In this document: in pieces, positions 1-12,448 of the stretch
How the letters are laid out: every line of letters starts with the position of its first letter
How positions within the stretch are numbered: the stretch's first letter is position 1
Assembly (NCBI RefSeq): GCF_964340395.1
Contig: NC_135551.1
Span: 4,707,963-4,771,962, forward strand
Length of the DNA stretch: 64,000 nucleotides
Origin: Glandiceps talaboti
Lineage: Eukaryota; Hemichordata; Enteropneusta; Spengelidae
Reading direction: 5' to 3'
Translations under genes and position numbers: made by a program
Notes under the pieces: model-generated
Database searches by the model: none
Seen by the model: the letters and a program-made list of their open reading frames with translations, nothing else
Told to the model about the DNA's origin: nothing

Positions 1-163
1 AAATGAAATAGTTGATGTGTGAACTTAACTTAACGCAATTTCGGTAATTTTTATCTTCTTTTAATTTATTTCATTTCTATTTTTACTAGTTTTGTAAATA
101 TTGTATGTATTTTAGTCTTTCCAATTTCAGAGTGTCTGTAAATGGGGTAATCCTGTAGACATC

Positions 164-473
<310 letters not shown>

Positions 474-1189
474 TTAAGGGTCGATATGAAACATAAACTA
501 TTATTGTCCGACTGATTGAGATTTTGTTACAGTGTTATGCGCTCTTAGGGGGAAAGGCATAATTTATGGAGTGAACAGAAAATAGAGTAGGGCATAAAAT
601 AAACTTGGGGTGGTTGTCTTGAGGGGAGGGTTTCAAGAAATATTTTGCCCCGTGATCTCAACAAAATAAAACATCAGGAGTGATCGTTTACTATTAGGAA
701 AATATCTTCAAGCCCGCCACAATAATATTGTTATTATTAAAACTATTTACACTTAGAAGAGAAGCAAGGGGGCACACTTCCACGGAGTCGTATGAACGGG
801 GCATGCGCAGAGGCTAAGTGCTTTGATATGGTTCTATACTAGTGTAATCTTTGACTTGACCATAAATGTGTGATGTCTGCTAGCTAATTCACTAAAGTCC
901 AAGTGATACCGTGATATGAGAGTGATTCGAGTGTACGTAGTTACATGATCTACCAGGTAGGTGTGGAGATCAGAGAGTTTAGACATGTAATAAATATGGC
1001 ATTATCGAATTTTGAATGTTTCACTTGGAATAAAGCAATAATTGTTAAACTTAAGCTATAAAACAGTTTCTTGAAGAAATCAGAAATGTGCCCATAACTA
1101 CATTTAAGCAGGGTAGTTATTAATTAGTGATCCGTTTTGTTCTTATCCTGAATGATGTTTTTGTGTTATATTTTCCTTCACTTCTACAG

Positions 1190-1269
1190 AGGGAGCTCGC
1201 CAATCTCATCTCATCATTAGAAGCTCCATTTATATACAATCACCATTTCCATTTCATCAATTTTACAAG
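1190..1269 (+). CDS. Gene A exon with catalytic histidine motif
   Basis: This 80-nt exon starts after tctacag and ends before gtaaag, phase 0 to phase 2. It encodes RELANLISS...NHHFHFINF. The His-x-His pattern aligns with RHFHF in gene B, and family precedent places the catalytic base here. Its length is identical to gene B exon 4. Confidence 0.85.
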
Positions 1270-1379
1270 GTAAAGTGATAGTTTAGACAAACTCTGATAG
1301 GTAAACACGCACGCACGCACGCACGCACGCATGGATGCACTTAGACACACACTTAGACACAAGTATTGTGCACGTGCCT

Positions 1380-1433
<54 letters not shown>

Positions 1434-3549
1434 TATACTAAGCGTGTCTTTCATGATTAGAAGGCACAAGATCTAATTTAAAATGTAATACTAGTAGTCG
1501 CCGTACACGCTGAAAATTAATGAGGATGGGGTGTGGACGAGGGTGAGTGCACATGTCAATGACATATCAGTTAGTTCATATGGTGATAAAAACTGCATCA
1601 ATATTGTACTAGTCTGTATGATCACGCTATGTCGGTACGTCGGCCCACCCCTGCAAGAGAAGGCTTATTATGGTTTAAAGACACATTACTATCTTACAGG
1701 CTACATTTATTTATTACGAAGAAATAATTTTGTTATATTTTCAGATTGTCAATATCGACAAGCCACACTATTTGGCAACTAGGTAACTGGTGTTTCACTT
1801 CTTTGTCCTGTAGGTTCGGATTTAGGGAGCCATTGTATTTTAACATTATACGTGAACCAATTGACAGATATATATCAGGTTATTACTTCAGTAGATATGG
1901 CGATTCCCGACATTATGGTTACTTTAAAAGATCAGAAAAAGAAAGGAATATGGTATGTACACAAAATAGAGTTATATGTCACAATTTTGAACGTCGTCAT
2001 CATCGTCGTCACCGTACCACCGCCCATATCACTACGGGGATATTTGACGCGATTGCGTTCCATGGTAGCGCGTTCTCATGAATTATTCATGAGCTTGGAT
2101 AATGAGACGCGCCATTTTCGAAAGTGTGTATTTGGCGCCGATGGCGGTCGTCATTTTTTTCCCGGACACGGATAATCAGGAAGGAATTCGATCTAATTTT
2201 GTCATCATTGTGTTAATATATGTTAAAACTATATTTCAGTTGGTTATTTTTCGTTAAAGTACACTGTAGTGAAAATAGAGGCCTTGAACTGAAGCAGGCC
2301 TGCGCCAGTTCTCGTCTTACTGTATAATGCTTGTTATTTGCTGCAAAAGGTCCACACAAATTGAAGACGTTACGTAGCATAAGTGAAAAATCGAAAACGA
2401 TAGAGTTTTGGTTATTCATGCAATACAGTTACTGTGAAAGTTTTGTGTACATACAACGCAAACTGAAAAAATTGAACCAACGAGTAGAAGCAGGTAACAC
2501 ATCCACTTTTATAAGATGTAGTACGTGCGTTGAACCTACGGACGCGTACACTGTTGTCAATGTAAACAAACGTCTTGTCAACTTACTGTGGGCGATCATG
2601 CTTATTCTAGGCATATCATGATGTTAAGATTCATACTGAACAATGTATGTGGTTAGTGTAAATATGTTAGACTTCTTATTCTAATCTTTATGAATATTTA
2701 TTCAATTTCGATTAGGTAAAAACATTGGATACACAAGAGTCTGCCTCCACTGTGCCTTGTCGGGCGTTATTTTGTCGTTCCTCCTCACGGACAGATCCAC
2801 AGCTCTCTCTAGGTCATCAAACACACCGTTTAGGTTAATATAATCATCGAACTTACACTGCCTGAGGTCTGATTTTGCTTCCCTCAGCTTTCTTTTGATG
2901 GATGCACTTATTTTCACAGTCTTATAGTGTAGGAGTTTCTATGGATATGACCCCGAGGTCAGTAGTTTACTTGTTTCTCGTTGATGGCGCTGTACTGAAC
3001 AAATCGAACCCCGTTTTCCCCGTATACCACCACCACCGGTACCGATACCACTCAGGAGGACGAAGGTTGTCATAACTTTTCTGAAAGCTCCAATTGTGAA
3101 CTTTATGAAGATATTTTCTAGGTTTAAAAAAAAACTAGCAGTCGAATCTGTTACTGTGGCAATCACCTCCAAATTTACCTGACCAGTGTCTATTTTAAAT
3201 CAATATCTTTGAAATTGAGAAAGGTATTTGCATAATGTAAAAGTGTAAACATATACATTCAAAATAGATCTTTATATTGAGCATATGACCTTGGTTGTTG
3301 AAGGTCAAGGTCAAATGAGGCAGTTTACATAAATGTCAGAATATGAATATTCGATATAGTGTTGTCAATTATATTACGTGTAATTTCTATGCCAGTCACA
3401 AAGGCACATCATTGTTATACCTTTATGGAAAGCTAATAATGTGCACTTTTCAACACAATGAATACTGAGGTAATGCTGTATAATCACCACAAAATGTAGT
3501 GTGTGTGTGTGTGTGTGTGTGTGTGAGTGAGCGTGCGTGTGTGCGTGCA

Positions 3550-3621
<72 letters not shown>

Positions 3622-5812
3622 TAAACATTTTAAAGTCAAACACTGCCAGACTGATTATCTTGAGATTTGGTAGAACCATTACTTTTGGTGTGTAAATGAA
3701 ATATTGCTCAAATCAAAGCAATCCATAGCAATCAGTGGTTTTCAAGTTCCATCCAAAAGAGTGGCTTTCTAATATTCAATCTTTCAGTGGTAAAATGAAA
3801 GCTCCAACGTACAGTGTTACATAATGATATGTATAATCACACTGGCCATAGTCCAATCTCTATTGTCCACAACATTGGCCAGATGGACTTGCACTGGGAT
3901 GTGTATGTGATTTTAGCCGAAATGACAATCAAAACAATTAGTGTGGGCCGACATATTTCAGTTAGCTTTGTTTACAATTCTCATTATCTAGCATCAAATG
4001 AATACCAAAATCCGGCCACAATTGCACCATGAAGCAGCCACCATCCAAAATAATTAACATTTGAAGAATGAATTCTGAGTTTTGGTATAACCTCAAAACT
4101 ACTTGGTCAATCAACATACTAAAATGTAATGCTATATAGATTTTCACTCCATTACCTTGGTAACCCTTTCCACTATCTCGCAATTGTCTTTTGCTCTATA
4201 TCTCAATAACTTTGAAGTGTATTTGAACCATTTGAGTTGGTCTACATATGTTTTCTACAAAACTCCATGCATTGTGCCCATGGACTTGATGATTAAATGT
4301 CCAGGTTAAATGATGCATATCATGTAATGTCAAAATCGTACTACTTTGATAAATTAGAATTGCATAATAGCCTGGATTCCCATGGAAACCACAAAGGCAA
4401 ATGTGCTATACGGTTTTTTAAACACTTACAATGTGAAGTTTATATAAATATTAGCTAAATATTTGAAAAGAATATGCTATAAAACTCCTTGGCAGCCCTT
4501 CCCAAACGAAATTGTCCTTTGCTACATATCTCAATATCTTTGGAATTAAGAAAAGTAATGTACATGTGATTGATTGTACATATGTTTTCAATACAGTCCT
4601 ACACTTTTAGCACATGACCTTGGTGATTGAAGATCAAGGTCAAATAATGCAGATAAGTTAATACCAAAATCTTACCATTGTGATAAATTAGAAATGGAAT
4701 TAACCGAAACTGTGCTTCTGGCTACGAGTATCTTTTAGATATATAGCAACAAATACGACATACATCATATAAACTCAACTTGTACCATTTCAATACTTTA
4801 CATATCAAATTACTTTAGACCAAACCCAGTGACTATTGTTGAAGATCGTTGAAATTCGTCGTCCGATATGCCTCTCTGGATAACATGCCGTTTGCTTGTT
4901 GATAAACACACTTCTATCACAAAATTAATATCGACCACCATGCCGTTTGCTTGTTGATAAACACACTTCTATCACAGATTTAATATTGCATTTGTTTGTC
5001 TGTTGTTACGTCTGTTGTTGTTTTACCATAAAAAGATGATTACATTATCCTCTGATTATCATATCTTAATTTTAAAATTCAGAAAACTAACCGAGAAAAA
5101 TGCTCAAAGTATATCTTTGCCTGCCATACCGTTCAAAACTAGTTTCCATTTGTAGTACAACAGTGGTTTTTAGTTTATACCCAGAGAGCAAATTTTTCCT
5201 ACATTTTGTCTTCCGACAATTTTTAGACAGAAATCAAATGGTGTGCCCCTGAATCATGTAAATGTAAAGTTCTGTCTAAAAGCAATTAAATGTTGGTTGC
5301 ATAAATGTCACTAGTTACTGACTATTTCGGCATATCGTGGTGGCAGCTGTCATTCAAAACAGCTAAGTTCTATTTGCTGTGAAATAATCATGTTATGTAT
5401 GATGCTTTCTTTCAGGAAATAACACCAGGTATTAATTTTTTTATAGACTATAAATGAATGTGTTTTGTCCAACCACACGGAGTGTCAAGCAAAACAACTA
5501 CATAAGATAATTCCATATTTCTGTGGTCAACATGAACGATGCAGGTAATTCTTTGTTAGTACACATATATACATTGGATAAATATGGGTGAATATCTAAT
5601 AACAATCTTTTTTGTGGCATGGGTATGGGTTTTGGAGATAGGGTTTTACGACAGGAGGGCTCGACTTAAGGACTGACTGTAAGCCGTATTACCGCGGTCC
5701 ATAAAACCGATATTTGAACTGTAAGCGTTTTATCATATAACCTATGTAGGCACGGAAACATCATTTGAATCATATGATTATATAATTGTTATCGTGAAAC
5801 ATAACTTTACAT

Positions 5813-5884
<72 letters not shown>

Positions 5885-5902
5885 ATATCGATCTGCAGTT
5901 CG

Positions 5903-5952
<50 letters not shown>

Positions 5953-8146
5953 TATATTTATATGAAAGAAGACAAATCTGAAATTACATTATGGATTTAC
6001 ACTACGGACCTTTCACCAGAAGAATCGTCGGGTGTAATGGTAGGGTTTAATAGTAGTCGTTGACTGTACATTCTGCTTTATGTACATAACTTATATTATG
6101 TGTGTTCACTGACGGCTGTGTGTACACACAAAAATTGAAAACACAGGTTACGTATTATTAAGTAAGAACTTGTTAGTGTGCCTGCATTTACTGACTAATT
6201 CAGTTCTGCTGTTCAAGGTCGTCGATTTGTCGGCGGTTATTATAAAATATTTTTCCCAGAGACGTAGTTGACATCATTTGGCAACATTTGAGTATGAGGA
6301 AGCGTGCTTGAGGACTGACCAGTGTATATCGTTATTGGTTTTGCTGTCTTTTAGGTGCCAAATGTATTTACTGAGCGTAGTGTCTTTCTTCCTGTATCAA
6401 GTTTAAATGAAAACTTGTTGTTGTTCCACCTGCTTTTGAAAGTATGGCTTTGTTGTGACCGTTAATTATTTTACCCATGTTGTCCATGCAATTATGTAGC
6501 TCACTTTAATATTATTACGGTTGAAGATTTGATGGAGTACACTGGATCATGATGTGGGGAAATGCTTGTCGATGAGGTGGAGAAATTTTCTGCCGACGTT
6601 TGTTGCAACGTGTTTACTGTAAGATGGGTTGAACCAAGTTATATTACGGCTGCGATTCCGCTTGCGTTGAGTGTGTCGTGTTGGGTCAAGTTTGAGCGTG
6701 TGATTATATCCCGCTTCATTGAGGGCATCTTGGTAGGTGGATATGTAGTGGCAATGAATTGTTGTTCATCACTGGAAATGTGGAATAGACTTTGGTTTAC
6801 CGAGCTGGGTATGCTCTTAATTATGGCTTTAGGGAGCGATCAGTTTTTACGGCCGGGGGTAGGTCGATGACTTCTTATTCGTGTTGTACTTAAAAATAGT
6901 GACCCCCTGTGACCCCTCCTCCCTCTGACAAATAAAAAGAAAACACTGACCCCTCGACATCTGTTGACAAGAAACATTCTTCTGTTCTTGCAAAAGACAC
7001 TCTAGATTCTCATTCTCAAAGCACAATACAGCACACTGCATAGTTGATTTTACTTTGTTACATTTACAGTAATTTTAAGTGTATCTGGTAAATTGCTATC
7101 CCAAATCCATTGCTTCACATGTATAAAGCTCTTTAGACAGGAGCCCTATGAGAAGTATGATTGTCTGTTCATGGACACGCAAAATGTTCATGGTTTAGTA
7201 ACCAAAAGTTCTAGGATATCTCTTAGATTGAGTGAAGTATTACCATTATAGATTAATTAAGCTAATTATAAAGTACAATATTAGAAATGGAGTTAATATA
7301 ATTGTAAACCTAGGGGTTTTCAGTAAGTTTCAAAGTAGGGAGAGAACTGGAAAAAGTATGTGGTGAAGTGCGCGCGTACCTGGTATACAAGCGCGGGGAT
7401 GGGGGGGGAGGGTGTCCCCTCCCATGGTAAGAGCTTTTTTGAAAAATGAACATCTTTTCGAGGCCATTTAGAGAGCACTATTCAGAAGTAAAAACACAAC
7501 TTATTAATACGTTGGTTGATAGACAGTTGCCGTTGAGTGGACACTGTTTGCGATCTCTACGATCAACCAACGTAATATACAGGACGAATAACAACTCACA
7601 CCAGATAACAACAACACAAAACATACTTTGGACTAACAGAGAACGCATTTAAACAACGATTCTCAAACCACAAACACACGTTTACTCATAATATATAAGC
7701 AGAGCTATCCAAACAAGTTTGGAATTGGAAGGAAAGGCCATGATATATTATCAAGTGGGATATCATCACCCAAGCGGCTGTGTATACAAGTGAGACGAAA
7801 CTTGTAACCTCTGTTTAACTGAGAAACCAAGTACAATCAATGCTAAAAAGAGTATATTACTAAACAAAAAATCCGAACTGGTCTCAAAATATCGCAATGA
7901 AGGCAAATACTTGCTCGCCAACTACAGAAGTAAACCCCCGTAAGGAAAAGTTTAGTCCGACCATCTTGTTATGCAATATATACATACAAACATTAAGTGT
8001 ATGTACCGATTTTGACAATCCCAATTTAGTTGTCTGAAGATCGCTCGAAGCGTGAAACTCTTAGTAACGACTTATTACATCCTTATTCTTTTATAATGCT
8101 CTACTACTAATATTTGCATCGATCACTGTTCTCTCCAGCGAGACAC

Positions 8147-8242
<96 letters not shown>

Positions 8243-8580
8243 GAGGAGCTCAGTCTCTTCGAAATATTTGGGTCAGAACTGTATGGTTTATGATATTACA
8301 GAAGACATGCACTAAATTTCGTTTGAATTGAACCAATTTTTTTTTTGGAAATGGTGATACAAACACACAGACAGACAGACACAGTCTTTTCATCCCTAAT
8401 ATAAAACCTAAGGTAAACACCATTAATTAGTCAAATGACTAATTAACATGCATTTGATGTTTACCAAAATCTAATCACTTCTTGTCATTACCATAAATTT
8501 TGGAAGATGTGTGGTACGTTTCATTAGAATCGGTGTTGTAATTTTTTCAGATATCGTGTTCACAGAAGAGACGGACGGAC

Positions 8581-8611
<31 letters not shown>

Positions 8612-8614
8612 GCC

Positions 8615-8659
<45 letters not shown>

Positions 8660-10890
8660 GGCAGGCAGATAAAAAGAATCATAACATTATCTCCTCTTAC
8701 GAGAGGTAACAATGCATTAGGCATGTTAGTGGCTATACAACTCAAACTAAAATTTCTCGATGAGAGGATCAGAAAATATGGATGTGTTTGATTTCAGGAA
8801 TCCAACAACTGACTGGGCATTGGAGAAGGCTATTTCAAATGTAGACGAAAAGTTTTTGGTAGTAGGTTTTCTCGAAGAACTTGAAGACACTCTCAGGATC
8901 CTTGAAATGTTACTGCCTGATATGTTTGATGGCGCACCTGAGGTTTTGAAATTGATAAGTGAGTATGGTTTCATTGTCTGATAGCATGGTGGCACCCAAT
9001 CACATACCTTCTCTTTGGGGGTTAGCAAAACACAGAGCAGGTGGGATGGGGTAGGGTGGAGAAGTCAAATTGAGATTGTAAACTGGTCCTTTTCAGTGCG
9101 AATTTTGAGTGCGCAGGTAAGAGAGTGTTCAAATCTAATGTAGTGAGTACGCGCTCACTTGTGGGCTGTATGCACTTAAAAATATGGTTTCGCATACCTT
9201 TGACTGTCAGGTTTTCACTATTGTTTTAGCCTACATATGAAGGAAAATGGTCTGTAAAGGGACTGCTTTAATTGTTGCAGTGCTCGTATTTATAACTTGA
9301 TTTCTGACAATGACTTATTGAATTTACCTATTTTTCCAACCCGGCCAGTCAAGGAGAGCGATACACCGACCACCGGCACCATGTATTGAGTTCGGCATAC
9401 ACAGTGTATGGTATGGACATAGCAAGTTTCAGGACTGAAAACAGTAATAGTGGGTTACAATTATTGTGTTTTGATTCAATGTATTCTGGGGTATGATTAG
9501 GAATTTTCAGATAACAGGATTTAAATCTCTGGTTACACCTCGGAAAAGCTATATTTTTGGCTCGGGCAGTATTATACTAGAACTCTCCCGAAATGATATG
9601 AAAGTTAGCGAGAGGCCCGTACGTTGAATTGTAGAACTTGGTGTTCTTACCGAGAGGTTGGAGAGGCTAGGCGTATAGGGATTGTGGTTGAAAACTGCCA
9701 GTCTGACTTTTACAAACTATGTATCGGAGACTTAAAGTGGCCATATGGATGAGAATTTGGTATTTATTTTGGATTTTTATTTGATAAAACAGCTTCACCA
9801 TGTTTTTCTACTTGAAAAAATAATGCAAAATAACATATACCAAGTCCATGTTCATAACTCAATAAATTGCAAAAAGATGCACAAAGTGTAAAAAGTTTGT
9901 TATTGTACGTACAATAACAAACATTTTACACATTGTTTAATGTTTTGCCGTTTATTGAGATGTGAACATGGACTTGGTATATGTTATTTTGCATTATTTT
10001 TTCAAGTAGAAAAACATGGTGAAGCTGTTTTATCAAATAAAAATCCAAAATAAATACCAAATTCTCATCCATATGGCCACTTTAAACTTGGGCTCAGCAG
10101 TCAATTTATGTAGTGGGTCACGTGAGTGCGGTACTCTGATCTGAACACAGTTCACACTGTACAGCCAAATTCCCAACAAAACCCGTAGTAACAGATGTGC
10201 AGCAGAAAACACCTAAATGTGGGCGAAGAACAATTCATGATGTTAATTCTAAAAATGTTGTAGGCAAGACAAGAACATATTTTTGTGTAACTTTCGTATT
10301 GATAGCATACAATTCCAATGCAAGGGCAATGATTTTTGTTCAGAAATGGAGGTAAGACTATAATCCTTCCTACTTCCATAGTTCAAAACAGTTTACTGTA
10401 ACTGTTACAAAGTATCCACATTTCTTATGTGTGAGTTAAAAGGCATCATTTAGCAAGTACCTCATTCGCCCCTGTATTAGATCTCGTATTCCTATAATCA
10501 TAACCATATTGGAGTCTTAATATTACAAATATATGTAGCCATGATTCTTGTTATCAGTTACTCATGCATTCAAGTGTAGTCACAATTTCCTAGCTGCATG
10601 AGAAACTTTACTAATAAAATCTACTTTATCGCTAGTATTGTAAAATGACATTGATATAATATGATACCATAGCACATTTTTAGACATCTTCAAATTTTCT
10701 TTGAAAATTTCTTCATCCAGATACCCTAGAATACCTGCACACCAAATTTCAATCCAATCAGTCCATTAGTTTTGAAGCTGTCATTTCTTTTCACTTTGAA
10801 TTTTTTTTATCTACTTAGTAATCATGGTTTTTGACCCCAACAATGACCAAAAACAGAAAATTGAAGATATCTTGCTGTCACAAACAAATC

Positions 10891-10980
<90 letters not shown>

Positions 10981-10981
10981 C

Positions 10982-11048
<67 letters not shown>

Positions 11049-11234
11049 ATATTTATATGTTTATATAATAATTACTGATATAATATTATCAACAGGACAC
11101 CGTATCTTTTAAATTTACATTTCTGGGAATAAGTAAGTGTTATTACAAAAATATTCTAGAAAATGTATCATCTATTCACATACCTCCTATTTGGTGACAG
11201 CCAAAGTTCCACGGGCAACCAATCACTTTTCCGT

Positions 11235-11316
<82 letters not shown>

Positions 11317-11623
11317 CTCTTTGTTCTCTGAATGAATAAAGTTTCCAAAGCGTCTACAGTCTGTCAAATAATTCTATACAGTTTAGAAATTGAATTTAAT
11401 CTCCAACGCTCTCTCGTATACAGGTATCAACTCTAACGTAGTGTCAAGAACAAAAACAAAGAACAAAGTACCACCTACAGACGAAGTTCGCAAAATACTA
11501 AAACAAAGGATGGTAAACGAATATAGATTGTATGAAGCTGTCAAGGAAAGGTTTTCTGATTTGAAAACAAAGTTAAATATTAGACCTGTAAAGATAGGTG
11601 TTGATGATAAATTGGAAACATGA
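1190..11623 (+). CDS. UST-like: Uronyl 2-O-sulfotransferase-like gene A (3' part, five exons)
   Basis: Predicted Golgi type II PAPS-dependent sulfotransferase, related to UST, which adds sulfate at the 2-O position of iduronate/glucuronate in dermatan/chondroitin sulfate. Exons by GT-AG boundaries and homology to gene B are 1190-1269, 1814-1952, 5447-5544, 8798-8958 and 11424-11623, giving 225 in-frame codons plus TGA. Visible motifs are the histidine motif (NHHFHF), the 3'-phosphate-binding segment (IIREPIDRY), a cysteine-rich block (CGQHERCR) and the C-terminal helix region ([12 protein letters not shown]). Intron phases match gene B at every shared junction. The 5'-PSB exon and signal-anchor exon are missing and should lie upstream of the window: no matching exon was seen in 1-1189, and in gene B the corresponding intron is 1.4 kb. 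It encodes about 17 more C-terminal residues than gene B. No frameshift or stop is visible, so the gene is probably functional. HS2ST is less likely, because the paralog carries the UST-type RVGKCGS motif. Confidence 0.85.
1306..1432. repeat. (GCAC)n and (GT)n microsatellites
   Basis: (CACG)n 1306-1331 and a GT-rich run 1381-1432, between gene A exons. Confidence 0.95.
1814..1952 (+). CDS. Gene A exon with 3'-phosphate-binding motif
   Basis: This 139-nt exon follows tcctgtag and ends at ATG|gtatgt. It encodes [20 protein letters not shown], the 3'-PB segment that contacts PAPS, then a basic/acidic stretch ending RNM. It is one codon shorter than gene B exon 5. Confidence 0.88.
1953..3190. 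other. Gene A intron sequence, nothing recognised
   Basis: Short open frames occur on both strands (for example minus 2702-2917, 71 codons, Asp/Arg-rich), but none has a recognised domain or good splice context. Confidence 0.5.
3195..4690. repeat. Diverged ~333-bp repeats in a gene A intron
   Basis: Landmarks atctcaat..ctttggaatt near 3206, 4199 and 4532, and gaccttggt..tgaagatcaa near 3283, 4275 and 4613, are spaced 333-338 bp or about three times that. A 121-bp (GT)n tract (3499-3619) lies inside. Old, degenerate and non-coding. Confidence 0.5.
3499..3619. repeat. (GT)n microsatellite
   Basis: 121 bp, with an impure centre gagtgagcgtgcg. On the minus strand it gives a spurious Thr-His repeat frame. 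Confidence 0.95.
4884..4976. repeat. 55-bp tandem duplication
   Basis: catgccgtttgcttgttgat aaacacacttctatcaca occurs at 4884 and again at 4939. The 38 bases are identical and the spacer is 17 bp. Confidence 0.85.
5447..5544 (+). CDS. Gene A cysteine-rich exon
   Basis: This 98-nt exon lies between ttatag and gtaatt. It encodes [13 protein letters not shown] and then [13 protein letters not shown]. The four cysteines match those of gene B exon 6, which has the same length and phases. Confidence 0.88.
5816..5946. repeat. (CA)n and (TA)n microsatellites
   Basis: (CA)n 5816-5882 and (TA)n 5906-5946, 270 bp after gene A exon 5447-5544. Confidence 0.95.
5950..7440. other. Gene A intron sequence, nothing recognised
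   Basis: Unique-looking sequence. An open frame at 6562-6870 has no family resemblance. A G-rich patch lies at 7395-7412. Confidence 0.5.
7446..7963 (+). pseudogene. Penelope-like element: GIY-YIG endonuclease remnant
   Basis: Degraded C-terminus of a Penelope-like retroelement in a gene A intron. Pieces: [10 protein letters not shown] and NVIYRTNN (before the domain), [20 protein letters not shown] (GIY-YIG part, with the 'FxxRxxxHK' pattern), a WDIITQA-like segment, and after a frameshift [33 protein letters not shown] with a stop at 7941. The RT domain is not present upstream. The hammerhead motif follows 65 bp later, as expected for a Penelope-like element. Confidence 0.75.
8028..8072 (+). 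ncRNA. Predicted hammerhead ribozyme (type I, Penelope-associated)
   Basis: A complete hammerhead core can be read. Stem I 5' strand is AGTTGT (8028-8033), then CTGAAGA (8034-8040, fits CUGANGA). Stem II is CGCT/AGCG around a CGA loop, with a U-U at its base (8041/8053). GAAA is at 8054-8057. Stem III has two pairs (A8057-U8065, C8058-G8064) with a 5-nt loop. The cleavage triplet GUA ends at 8066. Stem I 3' strand is ACGACT (8067-8072), giving six pairs including one G-U. Penelope-like elements are known to carry such minimal type I hammerheads. Confidence 0.72.
8149..8240. repeat. (TA)n microsatellite next to the Penelope 3' end
   Basis: A 92-bp pure TA run, 77 bp after the hammerhead motif. 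The Penelope-like element probably ends at or in it. Confidence 0.95.
8572..8668. repeat. (GGAC)n-(CA)n-(GACA)n compound microsatellite
   Basis: gacggacggacgg, then 32 bp of CA, then about 13 gaca units ending ggcaggcag. It lies 130 bp before gene A exon 8798-8958. Confidence 0.95.
8798..8958 (+). CDS. Gene A exon encoding the [13 protein letters not shown] region
   Basis: This 161-nt exon lies between atttcag and gtgagt. It encodes [15 protein letters not shown] and [15 protein letters not shown], a family hallmark near the C-terminal end of the sulfotransferase fold. It is one codon longer than gene B exon 7. Confidence 0.88.
9736..10081. mobile_element. 346-bp near-perfect palindrome with TTAA flanks (foldback MITE)
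   Basis: The two 173-bp arms are reverse complements with few mismatches and meet without a loop at ttattgtacgtacaataa (centre between 9908 and 9909). The ends are AGTGGCCATATGG and its complement, and TTAA lies at both borders (9732-9735, 10082-10085). TTAA target duplications are typical of piggyBac and Kolobok superfamilies. There is no coding capacity. A degraded end of the same family is at 49507-49556. Confidence 0.85.
10895..11045. repeat. (AT)n-(CATA)n-(AT)n microsatellite
   Basis: About 80 bp AT, five CATA units and about 50 bp AT, in the last intron of gene A. Confidence 0.95.
11233..11311. repeat. (GT)n microsatellite
   Basis: About 79 bp, ending 113 bp before the last exon of gene A. 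Confidence 0.95.
11424..11623 (+). CDS. Gene A terminal coding exon
   Basis: This exon follows tatacag and runs to TGA. It encodes [32 protein letters not shown] and a lysine-rich tail that extends past the gene B stop. It lies about 110 bp downstream of a 79-bp (GT)n tract. Confidence 0.85.
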
Positions 11624-11789
11624 TAATTATTAGACTAATGAACAGTCAAAGACATGTAAAATATACATATTATGTACATTACATTAGGGCGCCTCTCTGG
11701 GAAGAACTGTTTTAAATGCAATATGAAGTAGCGATGTATAGATATAAACATATATTACCTCTCTGTTACGTATATGCTAATATAATAGA

Positions 11790-12047
11790 GTTAAAATGAT
11801 GTACGCATGTTGTTTCACTCATGCAACATGACATTTTCAGCTAAAATGATGTAGGCTGGTGTTCCACTCATGCAACATGACATTTAATACACAGACTCAG
11901 ACAACTTCTAATGCAAAAGAAACAATTACACCGGTGCCGTGCACAGTGGGGATGTACAAGTTAGTCAAGTTGAAACATGCCTAGCTTTGGGTATAAATCG
12001 TAATGGCCAATAAGTGGAACACCAAGCCTACATCATTTTAACTGCAA
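11790..12047. mobile_element. Non-autonomous TIR element, family T1, copy 1
   Basis: The left end agctaaaatgatgtaggct (11840) continues ggtgttccactca and pairs with the right end, whose complement reads gttaaaatgatgtaggctt (ending 12047). The left terminal 50 bp is duplicated in tandem (11790-11839). Internal sequence has no reading frame. Other copies are at 32233-32566 and 63666-64000. Confidence 0.7.
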
Positions 12048-12082
12048 AGTACGAATTACAAAGCATTAATATCCGCAAAGGA

Positions 12083-12114
<32 letters not shown>

Positions 12115-12448
12115 CACATTGTGTTTGACTCAATTTCAATCAGTGTCATTTTATTGTATAGCTTCGCTTTTGTACTTTGCGTGTTTTAGACTCTTTTCTT
12201 GTATTATTTGGATAACTGCTTGATTTTAGAGTTATGAATTTAGTATTGCCTATAAAGTGCTGTTTATTAGAATTAGTTTATTAGAAATGTTTATTGTTTT
12301 CATTACAAGAGACACAAAAGGCTTCTTCATATTAATGGTGTAATTTCGATGACAATGTTAAAGTGTGATATGATTCTTAATAAGAAAGGCTTACTTTATT
12401 TCTATCTTAAACAATATATATAATAATATATAATAAAGAATAGTAATA

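Noticed and set aside
2331-2917. Open frames on both strands (2331-2621 plus, 2702-2917 minus)
   Set aside because: Short, with no family resemblance, and inside a gene A intron.
6562-6870. Plus-strand 102-codon frame
   Set aside because: Composition looks plausible, but no motif or splice context was found; treated as chance.
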